DNA of 64,000 nt from Thermogemmatispora aurantia (lineage in GTDB: Bacteria > Chloroflexota > Ktedonobacteria > Ktedonobacterales > Ktedonobacteraceae): contig NZ_BKZV01000002.1 in NCBI RefSeq assembly GCF_008974285.1, forward strand, positions 599,410 through 663,409. Direction: 5' to 3'. The notes under the pieces are model-generated. The model ran no database searches, had not been told where the DNA came from, and was given only the letters and a program-made list of their open reading frames with translations. Numbering within the stretch: position 1 is the first letter of the stretch; each line of letters opens with the position of its first letter. The position numbers and the translations under genes were made by a program. Shown piece after piece: positions 32,801-40,565 of this stretch.

Positions 32801-33004
32801 TCGTTCGCTACGACGCAGCCACCCCCGCCGGGCAGCCTGCTCTACGAGTTTCTCACCGATGCCCACCGCCTCAACGTGGCCCTGACCCGCGCCCAGCGCA
32901 AACTCATCCTGGTCGGGCATGCTGCCGCACTGGAGGGGCTGCCGATCCTGGGCGATCTTCTGAGCTACTGCCGCGAGCTGGAGGCCTTTATTTCAACGGA
33001 ATAG
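29870..33004 (+). CDS. Cas4-like nuclease fused to a Dna2/UPF1-like SF1 helicase
   Basis: The 1044-residue protein joins a RecB/Cas4-type nuclease to a superfamily 1B helicase, the layout of Dna2. Nuclease residues H168, D280 and E293-L-K295 are intact, and cysteines 143, 383, 386 and 392 can hold a 4Fe-4S cluster. The helicase has Walker A GPPGTGKT (617-624), DEAGQ (759-763), GDEKQLPP, TQYRMHEQIA, APYRAQV, TVDRFQGGE and LNVALTRAQ. It probably processes flapped or broken DNA. An extra CFLC pair lies at 14-17. No CRISPR or defence genes are adjacent, and the sugar-kinase gene starts 14 bases after its stop. Confidence 0.93.
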   Translation: MSTTPETAQQAGSCFLCSLASSPRLCAVPRLEGFLLAAWEQAAGSAAGERSSERLPGLLLKSAEGLVSLQLTRDYRRLVQELRARGRSVRGLRLRVYHLPKPAQRTEQHGRPLLSYRADSWTLVVIEPDTLLNITDLLYAEYCPRQYLLQRLLPSEATLETLRGTLVHACFKELLKAHDRGALTEERGQALALLRQQLRQALERNRLELALLNIGAEQLEAEVAPHLESLANWFEQQRSTLWDVPLPAEGTAGSEESSDHLVRAETFLLAPELGLKGRLDLLWQQGERRRLLELKTGGASGPLPRRNHRWQVHGYHALLTVRRQARTQKALATLLYSGTPGEAQAFGIPFSVRELQQVNEQRNLLAISHVTGEPCAPPGPARCRKCALLEECRLVSWLLAWEPPALATTEGPTADSDTPAPPPLVTSLTESDRAFFARYYHLLQIEGRTSEQEQALLWQAPVAEHVARGMAIAGLTPLEPPQPTEQGEWVQRFRCENRSELRSGDEILLCDGHPLDGEVVTGTILEIGAREVAVWTPELIAHPTLIERHATDVVHLRTLQNLWRWLHVEPRLRELVYGLRRPRFSREPVVPREDFNREQNLAVERALQMQDYLLIHGPPGTGKTAVIAEIVKRLCQRGERVLLAAFTNQAVDNMLLRLEAEGFHDYLRLGHERSVAEGVQEHLLKHLAPLSSKSESLSAQGDAGEAKPGLATAELRATLRTLPVVASTTATWSSERYAPEGAQEDGAGSLLRFDVALIDEAGQLTVPALLGALRFARRFILVGDEKQLPPLVLSREAAEGGLRESLFSLLKRCDEEYRAAHPGSESACVALTTQYRMHEQIAAFPSRCFYGGELRAHPSVARRQLSFGGPVTPRLGERAAILRALHPGQPVVFLNVTTPESEARVSQAEARLVRELVTALLGRGVGPSQIGIIAPYRAQVANLRRHLVWKQYGAPHPALTIDTVDRFQGGERAVIIISFATTQPPPPGSLLYEFLTDAHRLNVALTRAQRKLILVGHAAALEGLPILGDLLSYCRELEAFISTE

Positions 33005-33018
33005 GAGCGAGCGAAACG

Positions 33019-34038
33019 ATGGAGGAGCAGAAGCGCATTTTAGTGGTTGGCAGCCTGAATATGGACCAGGTGGTGCAGGTACCGCGCCTGCCGGTGCTCG
33101 GCGAGACGCTGCTGGGCGCCGGCTCGTTGAAGCTGGTGCCCGGGGGGAAAGGCGCCAACCAGGCAGTGGCCATGGCCCGTTTAGGGGGTGCCGTGACGAT
33201 GGCTGGTCGGGTGGGCCACGACCCCTTTGGGCAGCAACTGCTGGTCGCTCTGCAGGCGGCGGGCGTCTCTACAGAACTGGTGGCCATTGATGAGGAGGAG
33301 GCCAGCGGCACGGCCTTTATTTTCCTGGTAGAGCAGGATAATGCCATCATTGTGGCAGCGGGCGCCAATGGCTGTCTCGGGCGCGACGCCGAACACCTGA
33401 CACGCATCGAAGAGGCCCTGGCACAGGCCTCAGCTGTGGTCTTACAGCTGGAAATCCCGCTGGCAACGGTCGAGCACCTCATCAAGGCAGCCCGGGCGGC
33501 GGCTGTGCCGGTAGTGCTGAACGCCGCTCCAGCACAGCTCTTAAGTCCAGATCTGCTGCGCCAGGTCGAGCTGCTGATCGTTAACGAGCACGAGGCCCAG
33601 GCGCTGGTAACAGCCCTGGGGACGCCGCCCGATTCTACCATGACCAGCGCTGAGTCCAGGGAGCCAGCAGCGAAGGATGTTCTGACTCAGGCGCGCGCGC
33701 TGGCTCTGCGCCTGCATGAGCATGGGGTGGCGACGGTAGCGGTCACTCTGGGAGCGGCAGGAGCACTGTTGGTCACTCGCGGGGACCAACCAGGCACAGG
33801 CCCGCTCTCCCTCTACGAGCCGGCTCCGCGCGTCCAGGTGACCGATACGACGGCTGCCGGCGATTGCTTCGTGGGCGCTTTGACGGTCGCGCTGCTGGAG
33901 GGTCAGAGTCCCGCCCAGGCACTGCGCTTTGCGGTCTACGCCAGCGCCCTGAAGGTGACGCGCTTCGGCGCTCAATCCGGGCTGCCGAGTCGGGCTGAGG
34001 TGATGGCCTTCCTGGCTGGCGACTCATCTCAGGCTTAG
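33019..34038 (+). CDS. rbsK: Ribokinase-like PfkB-family sugar kinase
   Basis: The 339-residue cytoplasmic enzyme carries both PfkB signatures: the N-terminal VPGGKGANQAVAMARLG and the C-terminal DTTAAGDCFVGALTVALLEG with its catalytic Asp. GSLNMDQVVQVPRLP and the VLNAAPA and NEHEA blocks are those of ribokinases. It phosphorylates D-ribose or a related sugar at the primary hydroxyl. An insertion of about 20 residues (~195-215) is longer than usual. It lies 14 bases after the nuclease-helicase gene with its own AGGAG site, so the two are probably co-transcribed although unrelated in function. Confidence 0.88.
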   Translation: MEEQKRILVVGSLNMDQVVQVPRLPVLGETLLGAGSLKLVPGGKGANQAVAMARLGGAVTMAGRVGHDPFGQQLLVALQAAGVSTELVAIDEEEASGTAFIFLVEQDNAIIVAAGANGCLGRDAEHLTRIEEALAQASAVVLQLEIPLATVEHLIKAARAAAVPVVLNAAPAQLLSPDLLRQVELLIVNEHEAQALVTALGTPPDSTMTSAESREPAAKDVLTQARALALRLHEHGVATVAVTLGAAGALLVTRGDQPGTGPLSLYEPAPRVQVTDTTAAGDCFVGALTVALLEGQSPAQALRFAVYASALKVTRFGAQSGLPSRAEVMAFLAGDSSQA

Positions 34039-34182
34039 CTTCGAGGTTGGGGCCTGCCCTGGCTCAGCTCGGCTCGTCGGCCTTTTTTGACAAGGCTGGC
34101 GCCTTGCGCTATATTTATGTGGAGTAATCCCTACTATGCTACTTGGAATATTGGGCTATCAGCAGGGAAGGAGCAGCAGACT

Positions 34183-34494
34183 ATGCCCCAGATCAATGAG
34201 GCCGAAGTGATCGAGGCCCTGCGGGAATGCTACGACCCAGAGATTCCTGTCAATATCTACGATCTCGGCCTGGTCTATGGGATTGATATCAATCAGGAAA
34301 CAGGCCATGTGCATATTAAGATGACGCTGACATCACTGGGCTGCCCATTGGTCGGCGACGTGATGTCCGAGGTCGAGATGCGCGTCAGCCAGGTCGAGAA
34401 TGTCAAGTCATGCGATGTGGAGATGACCTTTGATCCCCCCTGGACACCCGACCGCATGAGCGAAGATGCGAAGTGGGAGCTGGGTTTGATCTAG
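34183..34494 (+). CDS. SufT/MIP18-family iron-sulfur assembly protein
   Basis: This 103-residue protein is a DUF59 (MIP18) member. It shows EVIEALRECYDPEIPVNIYDLGLVYGI, the MTLTSLGCPL segment with the conserved cysteine, and a C-terminal FDPPWTPDRMSEDAKWELGL that is typical of SufT-like proteins. Members help load Fe-S clusters or related metal sites. The ATG at 34183 has GGAAGGAG upstream; an earlier in-frame ATG is unlikely. It stands alone, without suf genes nearby. Confidence 0.9.
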   Translation: MPQINEAEVIEALRECYDPEIPVNIYDLGLVYGIDINQETGHVHIKMTLTSLGCPLVGDVMSEVEMRVSQVENVKSCDVEMTFDPPWTPDRMSEDAKWELGLI

Positions 34495-35201
34495 CCTGGC
34501 CAGCGCGGAGTCGCTCCTGGCAGTCGCGGGACCAGTCTGCACGTTGTAATCATGCCCGCTTGCCGCTGACGTGACGACCCGCGTCCCTATCCTTACCGCA
34601 GCCAGGGCTTGTCCTGACACGTGACCGTCCCCCGGTGGCGCTTCACCGCCTCTGTCCGCTTTCTGCCGCGACATTGGCCCGCTGCTCACCGGCTGCGGTC
34701 TGTCACGTGTTATTTTTTTCCCTTTTTACTCTTCCCTTCGCCAAAGCAGTGTGTTATACTGAGTGCCATCGATCAATACATTTATCTCTATATTATGAAA
34801 GGATGAGGAGCAGCAACTTCCACTCTGGAAGAGATATCTCAAGCGTCTTCTTCCACTCCCCACGCTGCATCGCCAGCCTTGGCCTGGAAGGAGGGCAAAG
34901 GCGTCACAGCCCAAGCCTGATGTGAAGAGCTGGCGCGGCGCTCACTGATAGGACCTGAGAGCGAAGGTGCGAGGCTGAGTAGAGCATTTTAGTCTTGATC
35001 TTCCGCAAACGGCTTGCTTGAAGCGAAAGAATCTGTCGAGGGAATGGACAGCGCTACCCAGTGCGAGCGAGCAGAGAAGCTAGAGCCTCTCCCAATGCAG
35101 ATCAGGAGCCTTCCGCGCGAGCTGAGGGCGCGGTTGCAGAGGGCACAACCCGCCGCACGAGGATGCTGAATATTGAGAGAGCAGGAGGTTTGAGAGATCT
35201 C
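34495..35201. other. 707 bp region without a supported gene
   Basis: Near 34752-34760 GTTATACTG looks like a -10 box that could start transcription of the zinc-ribbon gene at 35202 with a leader of about 440 bases. AT-rich tract ACATTTATCTCTATATTATG (34778-34797) stands out in this GC-rich window. Short frames here have no homology or good start. A cis-encoded RNA cannot be excluded. Confidence 0.35.
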
Positions 35202-36338
35202 ATGGTCAGGCACTGTGAGTTTTGCTACGCCGCGGTGCCAGCGGATTATACCACGTGCCCTGTCTGCGGAGCAGCGCTACGGGTGGGGCAGGATCAGTCT
35301 GGGGCGAGTGGGCAAGCTGATGGTCTCCCATCCTTATCTTCGGAGACCGTGCCAGCCGCGCCCAGAGCCAGCGGAGGTAGCTGGGACGAGCCAGGTGCCA
35401 CCGTTCTGCCTGGCTCGCTGGCCGCGACGCCGACGCCACAGGGGCCACAGCGCCCCTCCCATTTTCAGCGCAGCGAGTTCTCAACAAAGAGCAGTTCTGT
35501 TCTGTCGCGCTCGCTGCGGCTCGGCTTCATCTTGATGCTCTTTCTGTTCCTGACGGGGCTTGGCCTGCTCATCTACGGTGGCATTTATCATCCGGCCCAG
35601 TTGCACGCAGAGGCCACGGCCACGGTTAGCGCCGCTTTGACGGCCCTGACCCAGGGTACCGCTCAGGCCCAGGCCCATGCTACAGCGACCGCCATCGCCC
35701 AGGCTCACGTCACGGCTACCGCAGCTGCCCAGGCGACCGCCGTCGCTGCGGCTACCTCCACTGCCGAGCAGGCTACCTATACAGCAGCCACCCAGGGGAC
35801 ACCAACCCTGGTCGATCCTTTGACCGGGCAGAACGGCAACCAGTGGACACTGGACAGCAACCTGCGCGAGGGCTGTTCCTTCTCCGGGTCTAGCCTGCAT
35901 TCGATCGTTGCCAGCGACCATGTTTTCATCCCCTGCCTGGCTTTGGCCACAAACTTCGCTAACTTCACGCTGCAGGTCCATATGCGACTGGCGCGAGGCG
36001 ATGGCGGCGGCCTGGTCTTCCGCGCGAATGCCGATAGCGGCACCGGCTACCTCTTTTTCGTTGGCAGTGACGGAAACTATAGCCTCATGCTCTCCGATGG
36101 TACACAGGCCAATGCTCTGGTCGGCGGCCCAACGCCAGCCATCCATACAGCAACTGGCCAGGACAACTTGCTGACGGTGATCGCCCACGGATCATCGATA
36201 CTTCTCTATATAAATAAGCAATACGTGGGAAGCGCTCAGGATACGAACTTTAGCGCAGGGCAGATTGGTGTCTTCGCCATTGATCTTGGTCATGTGACCG
36301 ATGCCGCCTTTTCTCAGCTCCAGGTCTGGTCGCGCTAA
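35202..36338 (+). CDS. Zinc-ribbon, single-helix protein with Ala/Thr stalk and lectin-like domain (paralogue 1)
   Basis: The 378-residue protein starts with a zinc ribbon (CEFCYAAV...CPVCG), then a Ser/Pro linker, one membrane helix (~110-132), a stalk of repeated ATA/AQA units (ATATVSAALTALTQG...) and an extracytoplasmic domain of about 180 residues with LVFRANADSGTGYLFFVGSDGNYSLML, which looks like a concanavalin/LamG-type beta sandwich. Two cysteines (GCSFSG, IPCLA) may form a disulfide. It is the first of three tandem paralogues. The start at 35202 is chosen because the ribbon begins there; a longer frame to 35061 is possible. Confidence 0.75.
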   Translation: MVRHCEFCYAAVPADYTTCPVCGAALRVGQDQSGASGQADGLPSLSSETVPAAPRASGGSWDEPGATVLPGSLAATPTPQGPQRPSHFQRSEFSTKSSSVLSRSLRLGFILMLFLFLTGLGLLIYGGIYHPAQLHAEATATVSAALTALTQGTAQAQAHATATAIAQAHVTATAAAQATAVAAATSTAEQATYTAATQGTPTLVDPLTGQNGNQWTLDSNLREGCSFSGSSLHSIVASDHVFIPCLALATNFANFTLQVHMRLARGDGGGLVFRANADSGTGYLFFVGSDGNYSLMLSDGTQANALVGGPTPAIHTATGQDNLLTVIAHGSSILLYINKQYVGSAQDTNFSAGQIGVFAIDLGHVTDAAFSQLQVWSR

Positions 36339-36503
36339 TCGCCTCTGCCTACCCTGCCTGCTGCAGGACCAGGAACAGGGCAGGCCACAGGGACAGGGCT
36401 GCCCCAGACCAGCGCCAGAGATAGCAGCCTAGGGCCGGGTTCGGCTTTCGTTCTCTGATACTGCCGCCCTCGGCTCGCTTCTGACAAGCAATGATGAGAT
36501 CTC

Positions 36504-36532
36504 TTGGCATAGATTGAAAAGCATGTTATGCT
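36504..36532 (+). promoter_or_regulatory. Promoter of the second zinc-ribbon paralogue
   Basis: TTGGCA (36504-36509), a 17-base spacer and TATGCT (36527-36532) lie about 55 bases before the ATG at 36587. Confidence 0.6.
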
Positions 36533-36586
36533 GAAGATGCTTTAGGGAGTCACTACGTCCAGCCCTTGAGGAGGATCTTCTTACCT

Positions 36587-38305
36587 ATGCAATGCCAGAT
36601 TTGCAAGGCCGAGTTGCCCGCTGGGGCACGGATCTGTCCCTCCTGCGGCGCTCCTACTCCTTACAATGTGCTGGAGCCAGAGAAGGAGCAGACCCCGCCG
36701 CCGAGTACGTTCGGCAGCCCGGACGATACGCTGATTCAGTCCCGCCCCGAGAGCAGCAAAGCGAGCGGCGTTGAGGACAGTGAGCGCACGTTGCGCGCGC
36801 CTTATAGCGAGCCTACGCTGCGTGCGCCTTCACGCTGGCAGCAACCGCAGACACCGCCAGCCAGCTCCGAGGGGGGAGCGTCCGCTCAGCCGAGAGAGGC
36901 TCAGACGCCAGGCATGGAGAGCGAGCGCCCTCAGGCCGATGCCGAAGCGGGCGCGCCACCGGCGGGTGGGCCATCCAGTGGACCAGCGCCAGCTCCGACG
37001 TCTTCGCCAGCTCCCAGCCCCAGCAGTTTAACGCCGGTGCAGCCTCCGCAGGAGGCGGCCACTAGCTATGGTTGGATGCCGCCTGCTGGAGCCGGAGCCA
37101 GCACTCCTTCCTACCCCGGTCTGAGTGGCGCCTTTCCAGCCTCGCCTGCGCCTGCGCAGCCACCAGCTCAGTTTCAGATGTCGGGGACGCTGCCCGCGCA
37201 GCCACCAGCCGCAGGTTCGCCGCCTCAGCCCCCCAGTCAGATCAGCCAGAGCGGCCCCTCAACGCCACCAGGCTATCCGCCTGCGGTAGCTCCGCAGCCA
37301 GGATCTTCCCGCCCCGTCGGTCCCGCCCAGCCCGGCTATCCTTCTGCATTCTTCTCGCCTGGCCTGACGCCAGGGGCGGGCACTGCCAGAGAGGGTGGCG
37401 CCGTCTTCCCCCAACAGGGGCAAGCCAGCTGGCCGCTGTATCCACAGCCAGTAGCCCCAGGGGTCCCAGCGCCAGGTCAGACCAGAGGAGGGAGATCTAC
37501 GCTGCTGCTCATTCTGGCCATCCTGTTGATCTGTGTCATGATCTTGCTGGGAAGCGTCGTCTACCTCGGGGTCATCCGCCCAGGACAGGAGCACGCCGCC
37601 GCCACGGCCACGGCCCAGAGTGCGACGGCCCTGGCCTTCAACCATCAGACGGCCACAGCCGTCGCCCGAGCTAATGCCACAGCAACGGTGACTGCGCTGC
37701 AGAGCAATCCCTCGGCGTTCTATAGCTATATCACGGCGCAAACACCCCAGGTGAATGACTCGCTGGCCAGCCAGAGTGCCAGCAATTGGGATGATACACG
37801 CAATAACGACGGCAGTGGCTGTCAGTTCAGCAATGGTGCCTTGCACATCCTGACTACAAGCAGCACGCCGGCCTGGGCCTGCGCGGCTAACGCCCTGACG
37901 TACCATAATCTGGCCTTCCAGGTCGATATGACGATGGTCAAGGGCGACAAGAGCGGTCTCCAGACAATGGGGGGCCTCGTCTTCCGCCTCAACGAGGGCA
38001 CGCGCAGCTTCTATAGCTTCACGATCAGCCCCAGCGGCGCCTACCTGCTGAGCAAGGTCAGCAACGGCAATGTGAGCTATCTCTCCGAGGGTGTCAGCAC
38101 TGCCATTAACGCCAATCTCGGCGAGAGCAATACATTGACCGTCATCGCCCAGGAAGATACGCTCATGCTGTTCGTGAATCAGCACTACCTCTCTACGGTC
38201 CACGATAACACGCTGACGAGCGGCATGGTTGCCCTCATTGCCCTGAACTCTGGCAACATTTCCGCCGATGCGGCCTTTCAGAACGTAAGAATCTGGCAGC
38301 TGTAG
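36587..38305 (+). CDS. Zinc-ribbon, single-helix protein with Ala/Thr stalk and lectin-like domain (paralogue 2)
   Basis: At 572 residues this is the longest paralogue. It begins CQICKAELPAGARICPSCG (zinc ribbon), continues with ~270 residues of Pro/Ser/Gln/Ala-rich disorder, then one helix (STLLLILAILLICVMILLG), an ATATAQSATALAF-type stalk and the same kind of C-terminal beta-sandwich domain (GLVFRLNEGTRSFYSFTISP...). The topology puts the ribbon inside and the sandwich outside, suggesting transmembrane signalling or cell-surface scaffolding. It has its own promoter. Ligand and partners are unknown. GAGGAG lies about 12 bases before the ATG. Confidence 0.78.
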   Translation: MQCQICKAELPAGARICPSCGAPTPYNVLEPEKEQTPPPSTFGSPDDTLIQSRPESSKASGVEDSERTLRAPYSEPTLRAPSRWQQPQTPPASSEGGASAQPREAQTPGMESERPQADAEAGAPPAGGPSSGPAPAPTSSPAPSPSSLTPVQPPQEAATSYGWMPPAGAGASTPSYPGLSGAFPASPAPAQPPAQFQMSGTLPAQPPAAGSPPQPPSQISQSGPSTPPGYPPAVAPQPGSSRPVGPAQPGYPSAFFSPGLTPGAGTAREGGAVFPQQGQASWPLYPQPVAPGVPAPGQTRGGRSTLLLILAILLICVMILLGSVVYLGVIRPGQEHAAATATAQSATALAFNHQTATAVARANATATVTALQSNPSAFYSYITAQTPQVNDSLASQSASNWDDTRNNDGSGCQFSNGALHILTTSSTPAWACAANALTYHNLAFQVDMTMVKGDKSGLQTMGGLVFRLNEGTRSFYSFTISPSGAYLLSKVSNGNVSYLSEGVSTAINANLGESNTLTVIAQEDTLMLFVNQHYLSTVHDNTLTSGMVALIALNSGNISADAAFQNVRIWQL

Positions 38306-38615
38306 GAAGCCCTTAAGGTGGGAAGAAGCAGGCCAGCCAAAGAGATCAGATCAGGGCCGCAGACCCAAGTGCAGGGACGCTGGTCAACACGGGGATGGGG
38401 GACGCTTTGTCCTGCCGTCTCCGAGACTGCCAGCCCTCCCTCTCTCTTCTCTCCCGCCTGGCCGTTTCTTTTCGAGGTACGGCAGAGCTTCGACCCCAAC
38501 CCATGGCCGCCCTGCCAGGCTTAACCGAGGCTAGTCTTGCAAGCAGCGTCCATGCTATAGTAGCAAAGAGGAGCACAAGGAGAGAAGCTTACTGTCAAGC
38601 GAGGGAGCGCTATCT
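38306..38615. other. 310 bp region upstream of the third paralogue
   Basis: An extended -10 promoter TGC-TATAGT (38553-38561) lies near its end, with TTGCAA at 38537 too close for a normal -35. No gene is supported in the remainder. Confidence 0.4.
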
Positions 38616-39695
38616 ATGCCCGGAAAGCAGCAATCGAGCCACCCGCGGTCAAGCGTCAACGGTCTAGAGCCGGAGCAGCTGCCGGTTCACAGGAAGGAGC
38701 CAATGACGACGGATGGCAGTGAAGAGTCTGCAGAAAGGCCGGCAGAGGTGAAAGAGCAGGCTGAGACAACAGCACTCGTGAAAGTGCCTGCTGCCGAGCC
38801 AGTCTCTTTCCGGCAGCGGCCTGCTGGACTCTCACGCGGCCAGTGGTGGCTCTATGGCTCGCTTGCCGCCTTGCTGCTACTGGCGAGCACGGTTCTGTTG
38901 GTGATACTGACCACAGGACAAGCCACGACTGTGCTGCAAGCCCAGGCCACAGCGCGCGCCCTGGCCACACGCCATGTCCTGGCCAGCGCCAGCGCCCAGG
39001 CCGCCGGCACGGCCCAGAGTCTGGCAACTCAGCAGGCAGCTATTTATGCGACCGCCACGGCCCAGAGTCTGGCGACGGCTCAGACCAGCCAGCTCACGGC
39101 AACGGCCACCACCTACGACGAGCGCCTCAGCCAGATTACCCAGGGTCACCCAGATTTTAGCGACGATCTGAGCACTCCTGACGAGTCCCACAGCTGGGAC
39201 CAGGGTTTCAGCGATGCCGGGACCGGCTGCTTCTTCAACAACGGCGCCTACGAGGCGAGGGCCGGCCACGCGGGGCTGTTACAGCCCTGCCTTGCCCATA
39301 GCACCAACTTCAGCCAGTTTGTCTACGAGGTCCAGCTGACGATCACCAGTGGCCAGGAGGCTGGCCTGCTCTTCCGCGCCAGCGCCGATGGTCAGAGCTA
39401 CTATCTTTTCCGCGTGAGCATCAATGGCTCGTTCGCCCTCGATCTCTACCAGGGCCAAACGGCCCAAACTCTGCTGACCGGCTTCAGCCCAGCGATCAGC
39501 AGCGGCCTGACGCAGACGAATATTCTGGGTGTACTGGCCAGCCAAGATACCATCGTGCTCTATGTCAATGAGCAGGCTGTGGGGAGCGTTCATGACCATA
39601 CGCTCTCAGCGGGGGCGATCGGCGTGGCCGCCATCGATGATCAGCTGCCCTGTGTCGCTCAGTTCAGTAATGCCCAGGTCTGGGTCCTTCACTAG
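38616..39695 (+). CDS. Single-helix protein with Ala/Thr stalk and lectin-like domain (paralogue 3, no zinc ribbon)
   Basis: The 359-residue product repeats the stalk and sandwich layout of its two neighbours (QATARALATRH... stalk; GLLFRASADGQSYYLFRVSINGSFALDLYQ), with one helix at ~90-110. It lacks the N-terminal zinc ribbon; its short cytoplasmic part is acidic. Two cysteines in the outer domain (GCFFN, QPCLA) match those of paralogue 1. The start could also be the ATG at 38703, which has AAGGAG close by. The array probably arose by tandem duplication and loss of the ribbon. Confidence 0.75.
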   Translation: MPGKQQSSHPRSSVNGLEPEQLPVHRKEPMTTDGSEESAERPAEVKEQAETTALVKVPAAEPVSFRQRPAGLSRGQWWLYGSLAALLLLASTVLLVILTTGQATTVLQAQATARALATRHVLASASAQAAGTAQSLATQQAAIYATATAQSLATAQTSQLTATATTYDERLSQITQGHPDFSDDLSTPDESHSWDQGFSDAGTGCFFNNGAYEARAGHAGLLQPCLAHSTNFSQFVYEVQLTITSGQEAGLLFRASADGQSYYLFRVSINGSFALDLYQGQTAQTLLTGFSPAISSGLTQTNILGVLASQDTIVLYVNEQAVGSVHDHTLSAGAIGVAAIDDQLPCVAQFSNAQVWVLH

Positions 39696-39771
39696 TGAGC
39701 AGCCAGTGCTGTGGTCTGGAGTCAGACAGGCGATGGCAACCAGGTCGGAGCGCTTTGTCCATAAAGATATG

Positions 39772-40060
39772 GCGCCGGGGACCCCTGGATTCATCCAGGG
39801 GAGGAAGGCGGCTTCCTGCTCACCCTCACCCTGGGGTTGAGACAGCCGGCTCTCCTATGGTATCCTGCTCTTGAGACTGAAGGCACTGGCCTGTTGGTGT
39901 CCAGCAACGGCTGTGCCTCATTGTGCAGAGGAGGCGGGGGAGCAAACAGGTCAATTCCGCTCTCCTGTCCTACGGGGCAGTGGGCTGCTGTCAACCAGCC
40001 CTGCAGCCCGGGCCAATACAGCTGCGGGCCAGCCCCTGGCTCAAGCCAGGGACCGTTGAC
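39772..40060. mobile_element. Hairpin-ended ~290 bp repeat, copy 2
   Basis: Same orientation and structure as the copy at 3194-3480. It opens with ACCCCTGG-ATTCAT-CCAGGGG and closes with CCCTGG-CTCAAG-CCAGGG-ACCGTTGAC. Its terminal stems are more perfect than in copy 1, so it may be younger. It contains no protein-coding frame and sits in the gap before the serS leader. Confidence 0.55.
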
Positions 40061-40093
40061 CTCGTCAATCCGACTCCCCCAGTCCCAGCCTGG

Positions 40094-40123
40094 TTGACAG
40101 AGCGCCTGCGCCTCTGCTATCCT
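40094..40123 (+). promoter_or_regulatory. Promoter of the serS leader
   Basis: TTGACA (40094-40099), an 18-base spacer and TATCCT (40118-40123) with a TGC just upstream. Transcription would start near 40130, before the T-box. Confidence 0.65.
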
Positions 40124-40194
40124 ATCGTACCAGAAGCGGAGCAGCAACGAGCAATAACACAACCATTGAGTAAAGGCGAAGAACAGGACAAGTA

Positions 40195-40460
40195 CCTCAT
40201 GCCTGCGAGCGCTAGAGAGCTGCGGTTTGGTGCAACGCAGTGCCGGGGGTGAGGGAATCCACCTGGGAGCTCACGCGAAGAGCGTTTGCGGTGGCCTCCG
40301 TTAACAGGCCAAATGAGGGATGGCTCTACGCAGCCAGTTTCTGGGGGCTCTTGCCCTCTGGCTGGCCGGCAGCAGAGCATCCGAACAAAGGTGGCACCAC
40401 GATCAACGCAGCCATCAGCGTTGTCGTCCTTGCACAGTGGACGATAACGCTTTTTTTATT
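40195..40460 (+). promoter_or_regulatory. T-box riboswitch controlling serS
   Basis: The leader senses uncharged tRNA-Ser. Stem I shows the AGAGAGCTGCGG...TTGGTG region (40214-40231) and a specifier TCC (Ser) at 40258-40260. The T-box AAAGGTGGCACCACG is at 40387-40401; its TGGC (40392-40395) fits a tRNA ending in GCCA, as tRNA-Ser with G73 does. The antiterminator pairs AAGG/CCTT and ACGA/TCGT. The competing terminator AGCGTTGTCGTCC/GGACGATAACGCT (40417-40451) is a 13 bp stem followed by seven T. Low charged tRNA-Ser favours read-through into serS. Confidence 0.93.
40417..40457 (+). terminator. T-box terminator hairpin
   Basis: Perfect 13 bp stem (one G-T pair) with a 9-base loop, then a T7 run at 40451-40457. 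It is mutually exclusive with the antiterminator formed by 40388-40431. Confidence 0.92.
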
Positions 40461-40565
40461 GCTGCAGGACCGTGATAGGCGGTCAGTTGTCAGGCGCGCG
40501 ACCTGCTACAGACCAAGGCCCAGGACCCAAGTTTGAGGACGAGAAGAGCAGAAGGAGGGATTTTC

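Larger units (their letters stand above)
39696..40565. other. 870 bp region with repeat element, promoter and T-box leader of serS
   Basis: Besides the mobile-element copy (39772-40060), the serS promoter (40094-40123) and T-box (40195-40460), no gene is supported. The segment 40461-40565 is leader up to the serS ribosome-binding site. Confidence 0.6.

Noticed and set aside
29870-33004. Defence-system or CRISPR-associated Cas4 gene
   Set aside because: The Cas4-like domain is fused to a Dna2-type helicase and neighbours are a sugar kinase and a DUF711 gene; no defence genes lie nearby.
34060-34098. Intrinsic terminator after the sugar-kinase gene
   Set aside because: GGCC...GGCC with six T is present but the stem is too short and irregular to be convincing.
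40195-40460. A tRNA gene in the serS leader
   Set aside because: The stems, T-box sequence and terminator fit a T-box leader; there is no acceptor stem or T-psi-C loop.
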